From Coptis chinensis (lineage: Eukaryota; Streptophyta; Magnoliopsida; Ranunculales; Ranunculaceae): a stretch of DNA of 64,000 nt. The notes beneath the pieces were generated by a model that was given only the letters and a program-made list of their open reading frames with translations, was not told the origin of the DNA and did not search any database. Positions 10,640 through 20,154 of the stretch are shown in pieces; position 1 is the stretch's first letter; each line of letters opens with the position of its first letter. The DNA lies in assembly GCA_015680905.1 (NCBI GenBank), contig CM027383.1, positions 93,942,001 to 94,006,000 on the forward strand, in the 5' to 3' direction. Both the position numbers and the translations under genes were made by a program.

Positions 10640-12480
10640 AATATATGGTTGAATAAATTTTCTAAATATGTATGTATTTTATGAAAGTCATTAAGAACTT
10701 TTAGTTCATGTGTAAACTTGCACTTACATACTGAAACGTTAAGTTGTGATGGAAGAAGAATCAACGAATTGGAACGAAAAAATTTGTATTAATTGAACTA
10801 TTATTTATCTGCTATTATTTATCAACGCATGTGTAGTTTATAGTGAAAATGGACGGTGTATCCAGTTAAAAAAATATAGAAAGAACGTTAAAAGCCCAAA
10901 GTTTTCTAATTAGGTGTATAAAATTGAAGTTGTAAAGCATGAAGAAAAAATGTGATTGCATCTTTGCAAGGGTAAGCCTAGAAAAATGCCATAGTTGATG
11001 CTGGATGCTTACTTTTTGCATATTTTGAACCTTGGACATATTCTAAATATATATGTATTTTATGAAAGTCATTAAGAACGTTTAGTTCATGTGTAAACTT
11101 GCACTTATATACTGAAACGTTAAGTTGTGATGGAAGAAGAATCAACGAATTGGAACAAAAAAATTTGTATTAATTGAACTATTATTTATCTGCTACTATT
11201 TATCAACGCATGTGTAGTTTATAGTGAAAATGAACGGTGTATCCAGTTAAAAAAATGTAGAAAGAACGTTAAAAGCCCAAAGTTTTATAATTAGGTGTAT
11301 CAAATTGAAGTTGTAAAGCGTGAAGAAAAAATGTGATTGCATCTTTGCAAGGGTAAGCCCAGAAAAATGTCATAGTTGATGCTGGATGCTTATTTTTTGC
11401 ATATGTTGAACCTTGGACATTCAAGCAATACCTTAACTCAAAGAATTTTCTACCTGGAATTTTATGCAAACAAATGGGTGGAGATGGGAAGGTAATAGAT
11501 AAATTATATACATATATTCCCTATCTTATTGTTTCTTGAAGTGAAACTTGCACTTACATACTGAAACGATTTTATGAAAGCCATTAAGAACTTTTAGTTC
11601 ATGTGTAAACTTTCACTTACATACTGAAACGTTAAGTTGTGATGGAAGAAGAATCAACGAATTGGAATGAAAAAATTTGTATTAATTGAACTACTATTTA
11701 TCTGCTACTATTTATCAATGCATGTGTAGGAATTTTCTACCTGGAATTTTATGTAAACAAATGGGTGGAGAATGGAAGGTAATAGATAAATAGTATACAT
11801 GCATTCCCTATCTTATTACTTCTTGAAGTGAAACTTACACTTATATACTAAAACGTTAATCTAATTAGATATGTATTTTACAAAAGCCCAAAATGTACAA
11901 AGAACGTTTAAAGCCCAAACTACTATTTATTTGCTGCTATTTATCAACGCATGTATAATTTATAATGAAAATTAACGGTGTATCTAGTTAAAAAAATGTA
12001 CACAGAACATTAAAACCCAAAGTCTTCTAATTAGGTATGTATTTTACAAAAGCCCAGACTTTGGCCCATAGTCTTGTTTGGTCAGAGTATTATTTATTAA
12101 TAACTTTTTGTTCATGTATAAACTTGCAATGGAATTTCTAGTGATAACGAACAGAGTATCCAGTCAAAAAAATGTACAAAGAACGTCAAAAGCCCAAAGT
12201 CTTTTAATTATGTATGTATTTTATTAAAGCCCAAACTTTGGCCCATAGTCGTGTCCTTGGTCAGAGTATTATATATTAAGAAATTTGTGTTCATATATAA
12301 ATTTGCACAATAGTTTATAGTAAAAACGAATAGCGTATCCAGCCAAAAAAATGTATAAACAATGTGAAAAGCCCAAAGTCTGTAAATTATGGGGCCTATA
12401 GTCCATTAATTTGTTGAACTTTTTAAATTGTTTGGGCCTCATTGTTTATTTTTTTAAAAAAAAAAAAACCCAAGTAAAGC
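10640..12480. repeat. Degenerate tandem array, ~381-bp period
   Basis: A unit beginning TCTAAATATGTATGTATTTT at 10661 returns at 11042, giving a period of about 381 bp with only scattered mismatches. A third, rearranged copy runs from about 11570. A sub-unit containing TTTTCTACCTGGAATTTTAT appears near 11447 and 11732. From about 11860 to 12400 the copies are short and diverged and share AAAGCCCAAA followed by a TTAGGTATGTATTTTA-like string. No coding frame. It could be a young satellite or expanded inside a transposon. Confidence 0.75.
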
Positions 12481-12892
12481 CCATTAGATAGAGTTATTTT
12501 CTTAGTTGACTATACAATTGAGTTGTCTGATGCAAATATTGTTGGAAGTCTCTCTTTTCTCGTCAGTATATCCTTGACCAAAGAAGGTTTAGTTAGTTGC
12601 TATCTCGATCTCTTTCATGTACTATTCTAGAATGGAGCTAGGGTTTTCTTTTTTTTTTTTTTGGTAAAGGTCGTTTTTTTTTATTGTTTTGTGTTATTTC
12701 TCAAAAAACTATATGTAAGTTGTTACTACATGCCAATACTTGTATATTTGAAGGTATGATGTGTGTGTGTGTTAGAATATTTATGTATGAACATCATAAA
12801 ACATTTTCACGAATCCTAAACAAAATGTATGTGTTTATGTTGATACATGATATATTGAATGTACTATTTTTTTTTCAGGTTATTTTGTAATT

Positions 12893-14292
12893 GGTTTAAA
12901 TACATAAATATGCAACGTACTTAGGTCCTATTAACACTTGTATCAATATAGAATTTTTTTCCACAAACATATCAATGTATTATGCCCGATTTCACAAAAA
13001 TAGCAATCTGTTAGCATCCGTCAGTTAAGTGATGATGTGTCCATTTTTTTTCAATTTTGTTTTATTTGTATTTTCCACTCGGCATACCACCTTAGCATTT
13101 CTACCACCTCAGCCGAAACTGACCCATATAACCCGTTTTCATCATCTCTTTCACCCATTTTCGAACCCGTTTTAACTGAATTACAAGATCGGAAAGGGGG
13201 AAATAAGTGAGAAATGGATACAGATAATAACTATTGAAAATGAAGAGTTGATGGGGAAAAAAATGAAGTAAGGCATACATACATGATAACATCTTTTGAA
13301 TAGTACTATGAGCCTCCTTCCATGTAGGTCGTCCCATTCCAACAAACTTGCTGAGAGAAGTCTACAACAAAATATAATATATAAGCTTACTTTCTCACAT
13401 AAACTTCACCAAGCGTGCTGACAAGCCAAAGTTAAAACATATCCTATATAAAAATAGAATTCGTAAACAGACTCAAATTTACATAACCAAACTTACAATA
13501 TAACTAGAACTAATATGAAACATTTGATTGCTTCCTATTAAAAATTTCATCAATGAATTCAACAACATACACTCAAATAAATAACTATAAATAACACTAA
13601 ACCTGGTGAAAGCAATCGGAGTTTTTAAGTAAAGGTCCATTAAACAAACCAGCTGAAGAAACAGCAGAAAGATTGAAAACAAAATCACCAATTGCGATAC
13701 AAGGACGAGGAGGGTCAGCTTCATTTCCTGATTTAAAGATTCCGTAAGGAAGATTCTCCAGTGGGAAATGAGATTCTAGATTGACTTCCACAAATGATTT
13801 TAGAACCATCTTGTGTTTTTTTTAGAGAGAAAGAAGAAGATCGAGTGGAAAAAAAAAACACAGAGTGAGTTTATAATAAAGTTTGACTTTACATAAAACA
13901 AGATAAGTTGGTAGTGTTGGGGAGGTAGTTGGAATCAACGGTTTTTAAAGAGAGATAGATGAGAATAATTTGTCGTCATCATCAAAATCTTGTTGTTACA
14001 AAATTGAAGGTAAAATGGGTTGGAAAATGGGTGAAAGAGATGATGAAAACGGGTTATATGGGTCAGTTTCGGCTGAGGCGGTAGAAATGCTGAGGTTGTA
14101 TGCCAAGTGGAAAATACAAATAAAACGAAATTGAAAAAAAATGGACACATCATCACTTAACTAACGGATGCTAACAGATTGCTATTTTTGTGAAATCGGG
14201 CATAGTACATTGATACGTTTGTGAAAAAAAAATTTATGTTGATACAAGTGTTAATAGGACCTAAGTATGTTGCATATTTATGTATTTAAACC
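12893..14292. mobile_element. Long-TIR (Pack-MULE-like) element carrying a fumarylacetoacetase fragment
   Basis: Inverted arms of about 285 bp: 12893-13180 and 14005-14292. Both start GGTTTAAATACATAAATATG and continue through AGGTCCTATTAACACTTGTA and CCCATATAACCCGTTTTCAT with few mismatches. Arms of this length are typical of Mutator-like elements. The core holds two exons of a host gene and no transposase. I could not settle the target-site duplication: the 9 bases beside each arm match at only about five positions. Confidence 0.75.
13283..13809 (-). pseudogene. Captured 5' end of fumarylacetoacetase (FAH)
   Basis: Exon 1 (13603-13809) starts at ATG 13809 and encodes VLKSF, HFPLENLPYGIF, CIAIGDFVFNLS and AGLFNGPLL, ending DCFHQ before GT. 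Exon 2 (13283-13361) encodes SKFVGMGRPTWKEAHST and IQKMLS before a second GT. This is the N-terminal SH3-like domain of FAH, which splits fumarylacetoacetate in tyrosine breakdown. The catalytic domain is absent, so the copy is not an enzyme. About 200 bases upstream of the ATG were probably captured with it as promoter and 5' UTR. The copy lies between long inverted arms, where hairpin transcripts could form (inference). Confidence 0.88.
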
Positions 14293-15400
14293 TTTTACAA
14301 TTTTATCAAAATGGAAGTGTAAGTTGAGTTATTTTTGTTTTATGTTTAAATATTTATTTTTGTTATGATTACTAATTTCTCTTATTTATTTATTTTATGT
14401 TTTGTAGAGATTGTTCTTGTAAATTTCGTAATTTTTTTTGTTCTCCAAAAGACAAATGGTCAGCAGAATCGTATGCTCAATATAATTATGAGTGCATTAC
14501 TGTTTTTGGTTTTTTTGAATATCTCATTAAAAAAATCAAGCAGAAAAAGTGTTATATACACTGTGGTGAATCTAATGTTTATGCGAATAGTGAAACTCAT
14601 TAGTCGGTTCTAAGGATGAGGAACATATTAGATGAGTAAGTTTTTTTTTATTTTTTTTATTTGTAATTTAATTACTTATAATGTTATTAATTTGATGTTT
14701 TTTTTTATTATTATTATTACTATTTTCTGTTTTGTGAAGTGTTGGTGTTTGTTCGTATGCTATAAAGATGTCTAGGTAAATAATGAAGCGGATAATTTAT
14801 GCGCGTATTATAGGGAAAACTTTGAAGGATTAAGTTTCTTGAACTATATGGAATATTTGGTTGACGTTCTTACGAAGTATATTGATTTGGATGAATCTGA
14901 TGAAGAGGTTGTTCCCTTTATATCACCTACTTACCATTTTTTTTGTTTTTCTCCTAATTTTTGTTTTGGCTGAATTGAATATTTTATGTTTGATTTGACA
15001 GGTTTAGTAGTTAACCTGTGTTAGGAGTAAAATGTCAGAGTATGGATAGGGAAGACAAATATGTCATTGTTGCGAACACAGAAATGAATAGGAAAGTCGA
15101 AGGCTAAAGGGCTAGCTGTGGATATTTTTAAGAAAGACCTACTGATGTTTTGTTAGTTTTAGAAACTTGGTGTTAGTTTTTTGGTGTTTGGATGGCTGTT
15201 TTTTTCATTTTGAATTGTAATATGTCTTGATACTTTGCAAGTTTGTGTGTTTCAGTCAGATAAATTATTTTCTAGCTTATGTTGATTTTATGTTATTCTG
15301 TAATAGCTCCAGTTATTAAGTCTTTTGGCGTTGTTTGAGGATGCTGTCATAGACTAAAGTAATAAATCAGTGCTCTGTGGAAACTATGAATCATAGGTAT
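14293..15400. other. AT-rich stretch without a recognised gene
   Basis: Contains a plus-strand frame at 14397-14603 with several Cys and Lys residues, and a short acidic frame near 14840-14910 (MEYLVDVLTKYIDL then DESDEE) ending beside a possible GT donor. Neither matches a family I know. They could be fragments of one spliced gene or of a transposon. Confidence 0.35.
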
Positions 15401-15421
15401 TGAAACAGTTTGAATTGACAC

Positions 15422-15669
15422 TCAATCACTTCCCATTACCCGCAGTGACCATGCCTTAATTGACTTATCGCCAGTCCCTGTATAGAGATGTTCAGTTCCA
15501 GAGACAGCCAATGCATGAATCCTATTATAGTGGCAATCTTTTTGCTCATACCACTTCTTTAGTGGCTCCTGTCCAAGAACTACGCCAAAACTCCATACAC
15601 ATATGCCACTTCCACTATGACCGCTCATGGACAAAGGTTCGGTGGCATTCACAAAGACCACACTCATGA
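15422..15669 (-). pseudogene. WD40-repeat protein fragment (single exon)
   Basis: A minus-strand frame reads SVVFVNATEPL, then SGHSGSGICVWSF, QEPLKKWYEQKD and HALAVSGTEHLYTG, ending GDKSIKAWSL before diverging and stopping. The GxGD-K-xIKxWSL end is a WD40 blade, and the segment resembles the last repeats of a plant WD40 protein whose exact name I cannot fix. A possible AG acceptor sits just upstream of SVVF. At about 80 residues and without the rest of the propeller it is a captured or decayed fragment. It lies beside the DXS fragment on the same strand. Confidence 0.65.
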
Positions 15670-15906
15670 ATTTATGCTAATGGCCTATGAAGGATTGCAG
15701 ATGAGAAAAGTTATGCAAGAATAGAAATGGCTAAAATGGAAGTAGTAAAATTCAGCCTGTATGGAACTTAAGTGTAAAAGTCACTTATTTATCCTATTGT
15801 CGTGATTTATAAGCTACAATATTTATTTTTTTACGTTAGAGATTAACTCCATATTTAGCAATAAGATCATTTCTAAAGAAGAAGCTAATACTAAAAATGA
15901 AAAATG

Positions 15907-16502
15907 CCCCCGCTTATAAGCTCTCTGCAAAAATGATGAGTAGATGGCACAGAAAGGCTTAAGGCCTTCACAGGCCAATCCTACAGCAAATGTGACAGGA
16001 TGTTGGTCTAAAATCCCAACATCAAAGCATCGTGTGGGAAAGCGGCGTAAGAACATATTCAAGCCTGTCCCGCCTCCCATTGCAGCATGGATGGCTACAA
16101 CACCTTTATCTACATCTACTTCAGCAATCAAAGCCTCTGCAAAGTAAGTAGTGTAAGACCGAAAATACCGCCGCTGCTGCCCTTGAACTGCTTTCCAGTT
16201 GCTGGATCAAACTTGGATACACCTGCAAATGAAAAACCAATGGGTTGGTTTAAAAAATTGACTCTTTAGATGGAAGCTTACTAATCTCGGCTATAAATAG
16301 TTTACCATGATACTTTTCTGCAGCTCTTTTTGCATATGGGTATCCTCGGCCTTTATCAGTGACGACGTGAATGAGTACTGGGCCTGTTGTATGAGTACTC
16401 TTCACCGCTTTATGAGCTTAAATCACTGATCATCCCACGCGTATATTCATCCACTTTTGCTGCTATTTCATGCACATACCCTCCAAGTTGCTTCATAACT
16501 CC
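15907..16502 (-). pseudogene. 1-deoxy-D-xylulose-5-phosphate synthase (DXS) fragment, broken
   Basis: Exon part 16306-16502 encodes [19 protein letters not shown] and RGMIS, then jumps without an intron to [19 protein letters not shown] and [13 protein letters not shown] before GT. About 40 residues between these blocks are missing. The next part (15907-16222) encodes [14 protein letters not shown], shifts frame, and continues [57 protein letters not shown] and YSSFLQRAY, after which similarity ends. In working DXS the motif after CFDVGI is AEQHAVTF, with a glutamate needed for thiamine diphosphate; here it reads LDQHPVTF. Deletion, frameshift and lost Glu mark a pseudogene. DXS makes the first intermediate of the plastid MEP isoprenoid pathway. 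Confidence 0.9.
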
Positions 16503-16810
16503 CTGCATATCTCACTTGCATTTTAGTTTAGATAGTTCCAATTAGTCAATTCCACAAAAACAACATAAAAGCAACACCCCCAAATCTAGATCATTGACAA
16601 TGTTTCTATGTTGAGTTCAAAAGGCATTTACAGTTTTGCACGAAAAATGTGAGGGCATCAGAATTTTAAGGCTACGCCATGACTACCGATGCCCAACAAT
16701 AAATTAGTTTGAACTACATTGTGATAAACATTGTGTAACCGAGTTTCTGATGTTTATGGTTTAGTGAATTGACACTCAATCAATCGTCTGTATTATCAGA
16801 AAAAACAATT

Positions 16811-16922
16811 GAAACAGAGTAACCAACGAAGAGTATTTAGATAGAGTTACATTAAACATTTCTAAATCGAAACAGAGTAACCAACAAAGAATATTTAGAT
16901 AGAGTTATATTAAACATTTCTT
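16811..16922. repeat. Two tandem copies of a 58-bp unit
   Basis: The unit beginning GAAACAGAGTAACCAAC starts at 16811 and again at 16869, differing at a few bases. It lies between the DXS fragment and the acidic fragment. Confidence 0.85.
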
Positions 16923-16971
16923 GATGCACTTAGGTCTGCAATCCAGGGGCTTCATCATGCCATATTCTTCC

Positions 16972-17330
16972 TCAAGCATTCAAAAGCTTCAACTTCACCA
17001 ACCTCTTGTCACCACTGCTCCCTGACGAACTATCATCATCTGAAAGACCCAATGCATGTTCCAACAATAAATTTGCATCAACCACATCATAGCTACCCCC
17101 AATTCCTTCAATATAATATTCTTCCATCTCATCATCAATATCCGAATCACTATCGATGTCGTGTTCTCCGAAGCTATCACTATCGATGTTCCATCGATTC
17201 GCTTGGCTCGAAAAACTCGGATCCTCTATCAACTGAATCCCCATCAAAGTCCATTTCATCACCATCTTCATCATCAGAAATATCTTCTGTATACAATTTC
17301 ATATTTCCTATAGACAAAAACCCTGAGTTC
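16972..17330 (-). pseudogene. Acidic protein fragment (possibly of an R3H/G-patch type protein)
   Basis: Minus-strand frames encode an Asp/Glu/Ser-rich stretch: DSDSDIDDEMEEYYIEGIGG, then DANLLLEHALGLSDDDSS, ending RLVKLKLLNA. Upstream in another frame is ISDDEDGDEMDFDGDSVDRG, so the reading frame changes between the two parts near 17215. The block EEYYIEGIGGS recalls the N-terminal part of plant R3H/G-patch proteins, but this is a weak recollection. No start or full domain is visible, and the frame change points to a broken copy. Confidence 0.4.
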
Positions 17331-17809
17331 TTCTTTCGTGGGGAGTTTTGCAGAATGAAATCTTCCTTCTCTATCTCTCATTACAGCTCTGATTTTTTGC
17401 ATTGCCATTTTACTGCTTGCATGTATCATAGTTTGAAACCATCACGTCCTTGATAGAAGAACTATTGTGTACCTGAATCGTTTCTTTCCCAATTAAGGCA
17501 ATGGTAACGGTGGCATGGAAATCAATACAACATCGGTAATCTTCGATTTGTTAATCAGCACGAATATGGCATCTCCAAGAATTGTTTGTAATGAATGACG
17601 TCAATTTAGCTAAAAATATTGAATTTAATTCAAAACAAATCACAGTATATGATCAGACAAAACAAAGGCCTCAAAAGGTATTAAACATAAAATTAGTAGC
17701 AACACCTACCTTTTGCAAAGCAACAACATGTTTTGTTTTGATATTGTATATCTGGTGCTAGGATATATTTGAAAAGTTGCTAAGTATTTTTTATCCTGTG
17801 TTTGCGTAG

Positions 17810-17977
17810 GGTGAGGAAGCTGTCCAAGACGACAGAGAAGATGAGCAAATCTCTGCTGAATGGTGTTGGATTTGTTACTGGGGTCGGTAGTAAAACCTAT
17901 TGCTCGTTCTCCAGTAGGGAAAGCACTCCTTGCCAATGTTCCTGGAGAGGTCCTCCTTGCCTCACTTGATGCTGTCA
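17810..17977 (+). pseudogene. ERD7-like senescence-domain exon fragment
   Basis: The plus strand encodes RVRKLSKTTEKMSKSLLNG, GVGFVTG, then after a one-base shift VKPIARSPVGKALLANVPGE and VLLASLDAV, ending at a GTAAGT donor. A TAG acceptor precedes it. This is the senescence/spartin-associated domain of plant ERD7-type proteins, which bind membranes and lipid droplets. It is one exon only, frameshifted near 17882, and on the opposite strand to the DXS and WD40 fragments, so it came from a separate source. Confidence 0.82.
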
Positions 17978-18584
17978 GTAAGTGAAAAGTTACACCCTAG
18001 CAAATCACATCATGTTACCCCATTCCCACTACTTGAACAACATGCACAAAAAGTACCACAAATCGAAAATGCATTACAACTAATATTGAATTAAATTTAA
18101 AGGAAGACCAAAATAAAAGAATTCATCAGCAGACCAAAATTAAGACATATCATGACTGAAGTATGTTCCTCTATGTATGTTGCAGTTGCTTGGACACTTT
18201 GCTTGCGTCCATAAGGTCTTGGAACTCCTCATCTACGTCATTTGAGGGGGCTTGGCCTTCTCTGCATGGCCTCTCTCAATGAGGGATTTGGGTGTATCTG
18301 AACAGCACTCACCCCATTCTTGGTTGCCTTTGATTTTTGTAGGTTATTTCACTGCTCTTCATAGCTAATTCTATTGGATTTGCTATCTAGAAGCGTTAAT
18401 GTCAAAAATCAAGGACCAAACCAATAACAAACAAAATAAGACTCCCAATAAACTTGCATTTCGTAAGAAAAGTAGGCCAAATACAAAAATAAGCTTCCAA
18501 TTGAAAGAACATCAAACAGTTTAGTCCAAATAATGATGAAATAAGGCAAGAGCAACTTACCATGTCAATACCGGCATCTATTGT
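17978..18584. other. Possible further exon remnants, not identified
   Basis: The minus strand around 18185-18300 shows short charged frames (for example DVDEEFQDLMDASKVSKQL) that are not continuous. The solo LTR at 18585 splits a minus-strand segment reading SDSVLAAIDAGIDM before a GTAAG donor at 18560; the pattern AAIDAGIDM resembles family-3 glycoside hydrolases but is too short to call. Confidence 0.3.
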
Positions 18585-20149
18585 TGTAACACCCCAGATC
18601 TTAAAATAGATCATTTAGGACCCAAGATGCAAATAAAGAGACATGACATATCACAAAAATATTCTCCAAGTCTAATAATTCGTTCAAATTATCATAATTC
18701 AAATAATGACATTTGAACATGACTTAAATTCCCACAACATTGATATTATTACCCAATTAAACTCCAAATAAAAAAATACTTATTCTTACAACCAACTATG
18801 AATGAATCAATAGAAAAACCTACTACTATTCCTACTAACTCCAACTCTGAATTCCCGCTATCCACGAATCCCACAATCCCACGAGCGTAACTTGAAAATG
18901 TACTAATCTGAAAAACAGAATAAAAAGAGAGAAGAAAAAAGGAGTGAGCTTCCAAGAAGCCCAATGAATTACTACTAAAGAAGACATGGATTGAAAGAAT
19001 AACAATTCATTGAAAACGCTAATTTTCTTTAAAACATATCAAATGCATAAACCATACAATTATTATATGAGATCTTTATTCTTAAAAAAAAATGTGAACA
19101 CCATGTCGACTTAACCGCTCGACAACCACGTTACTATTGGGTCGACTTTCGCATCTACTCAACCAAACATTCCTTGACGTGTGCACTAACGTCAATACAC
19201 ATGGATCCAGTGTTCCTTTCGGGTCTTTCACCCTAGGGATAACAATTCCCTTCTTAAGTTCGAAATAAAACTCAATTACGTGTCACATATCAAGAAATAT
19301 ATAACGTAAACCATGAGTTCCAAATATAATACATATTATTCACAAAATCTTTGATCAAAACTAAGATGATATAATGGCTATTTCCTTAAAATTGAAACAT
19401 TGGAACTCATAAAATATCCATCATAGTATTTCAAAATAAATCCTTCAAAATTGCAAAGTAATATAATGGGGTGTAAAACAAGATATGTATACTTATTTCT
19501 TCCAAAAGTCAGAGTTCTTGTACCAAAAACTAGAATTGCAAACTTAACAATTTAAGTTAGAAAAAAGGTAGAACTCACCTCTTAGCACAAGCAATTGATA
19601 CAAAAACACTAGAAAGACGACTTCAGACGCCTATAAGTAGTGCTGACAATGGTAGCTTGAGTAATTCAAACCTTCCAGTGAATACCCTACTAGCAGTCCT
19701 TGTGTACTTCCAATAATCACCAATCAACACCCAAGAGATTCCTAACACCTATTTTTGTTGTGAGTCATTTGAATATCGACCCTCTCAATCATCGACAATA
19801 TTTTGTTCTTCTTTAAATATTCTCTCACCTTATATTTCCTCTAACCACTCCCTGTATGCACGACCCTTTATAGTTATCCCACTTTTTGAGTTAAGTTCTG
19901 AGAGTCCTAAGTTATTAAGACTCTAGTCATAGTCTTGACTAGTTCAACTCTCTTTAACAACACTTCTCTCACCTGACCCAAACCACTTGTGTACTCACTG
20001 TTCTTATCAAGTCTAAAGGGTAAAATATATGCACTCATTCAATATGATATATTAAAACTAGCACAAGAAAATTCTATAAAAGCCTTCATGTAATAATTTA
20101 AATAAGGAAATGCTAAGATTTTGAAAATGCTAGAGTTCAGGGTATTACA
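18585..20149 (+). mobile_element. Solo LTR, probably Ty3/gypsy type, 1565 bp
   Basis: Starts TGTAACACCCCAGATC and ends TTCAGGGTATTACA, the near-palindromic TG...CA ends common in plant Ty3/gypsy LTRs. Flanks are ATTGT on the left (18580-18584) and ATTGC on the right (20150-20154), a 4-of-5 target duplication. No retroviral-type coding region lies beside it, so it is read as a solo LTR. Confidence 0.75.
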
Positions 20150-20154
20150 ATTGC

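Noticed and set aside
13935..14156. Open frame in the right arm of the FAH-carrying element
   Set aside because: It lies inside the terminal inverted repeat and has no family resemblance.
17706..17936. Minus-strand open frame
   Set aside because: It is the shadow of the ERD7 exon on the plus strand, where the familiar protein is read.
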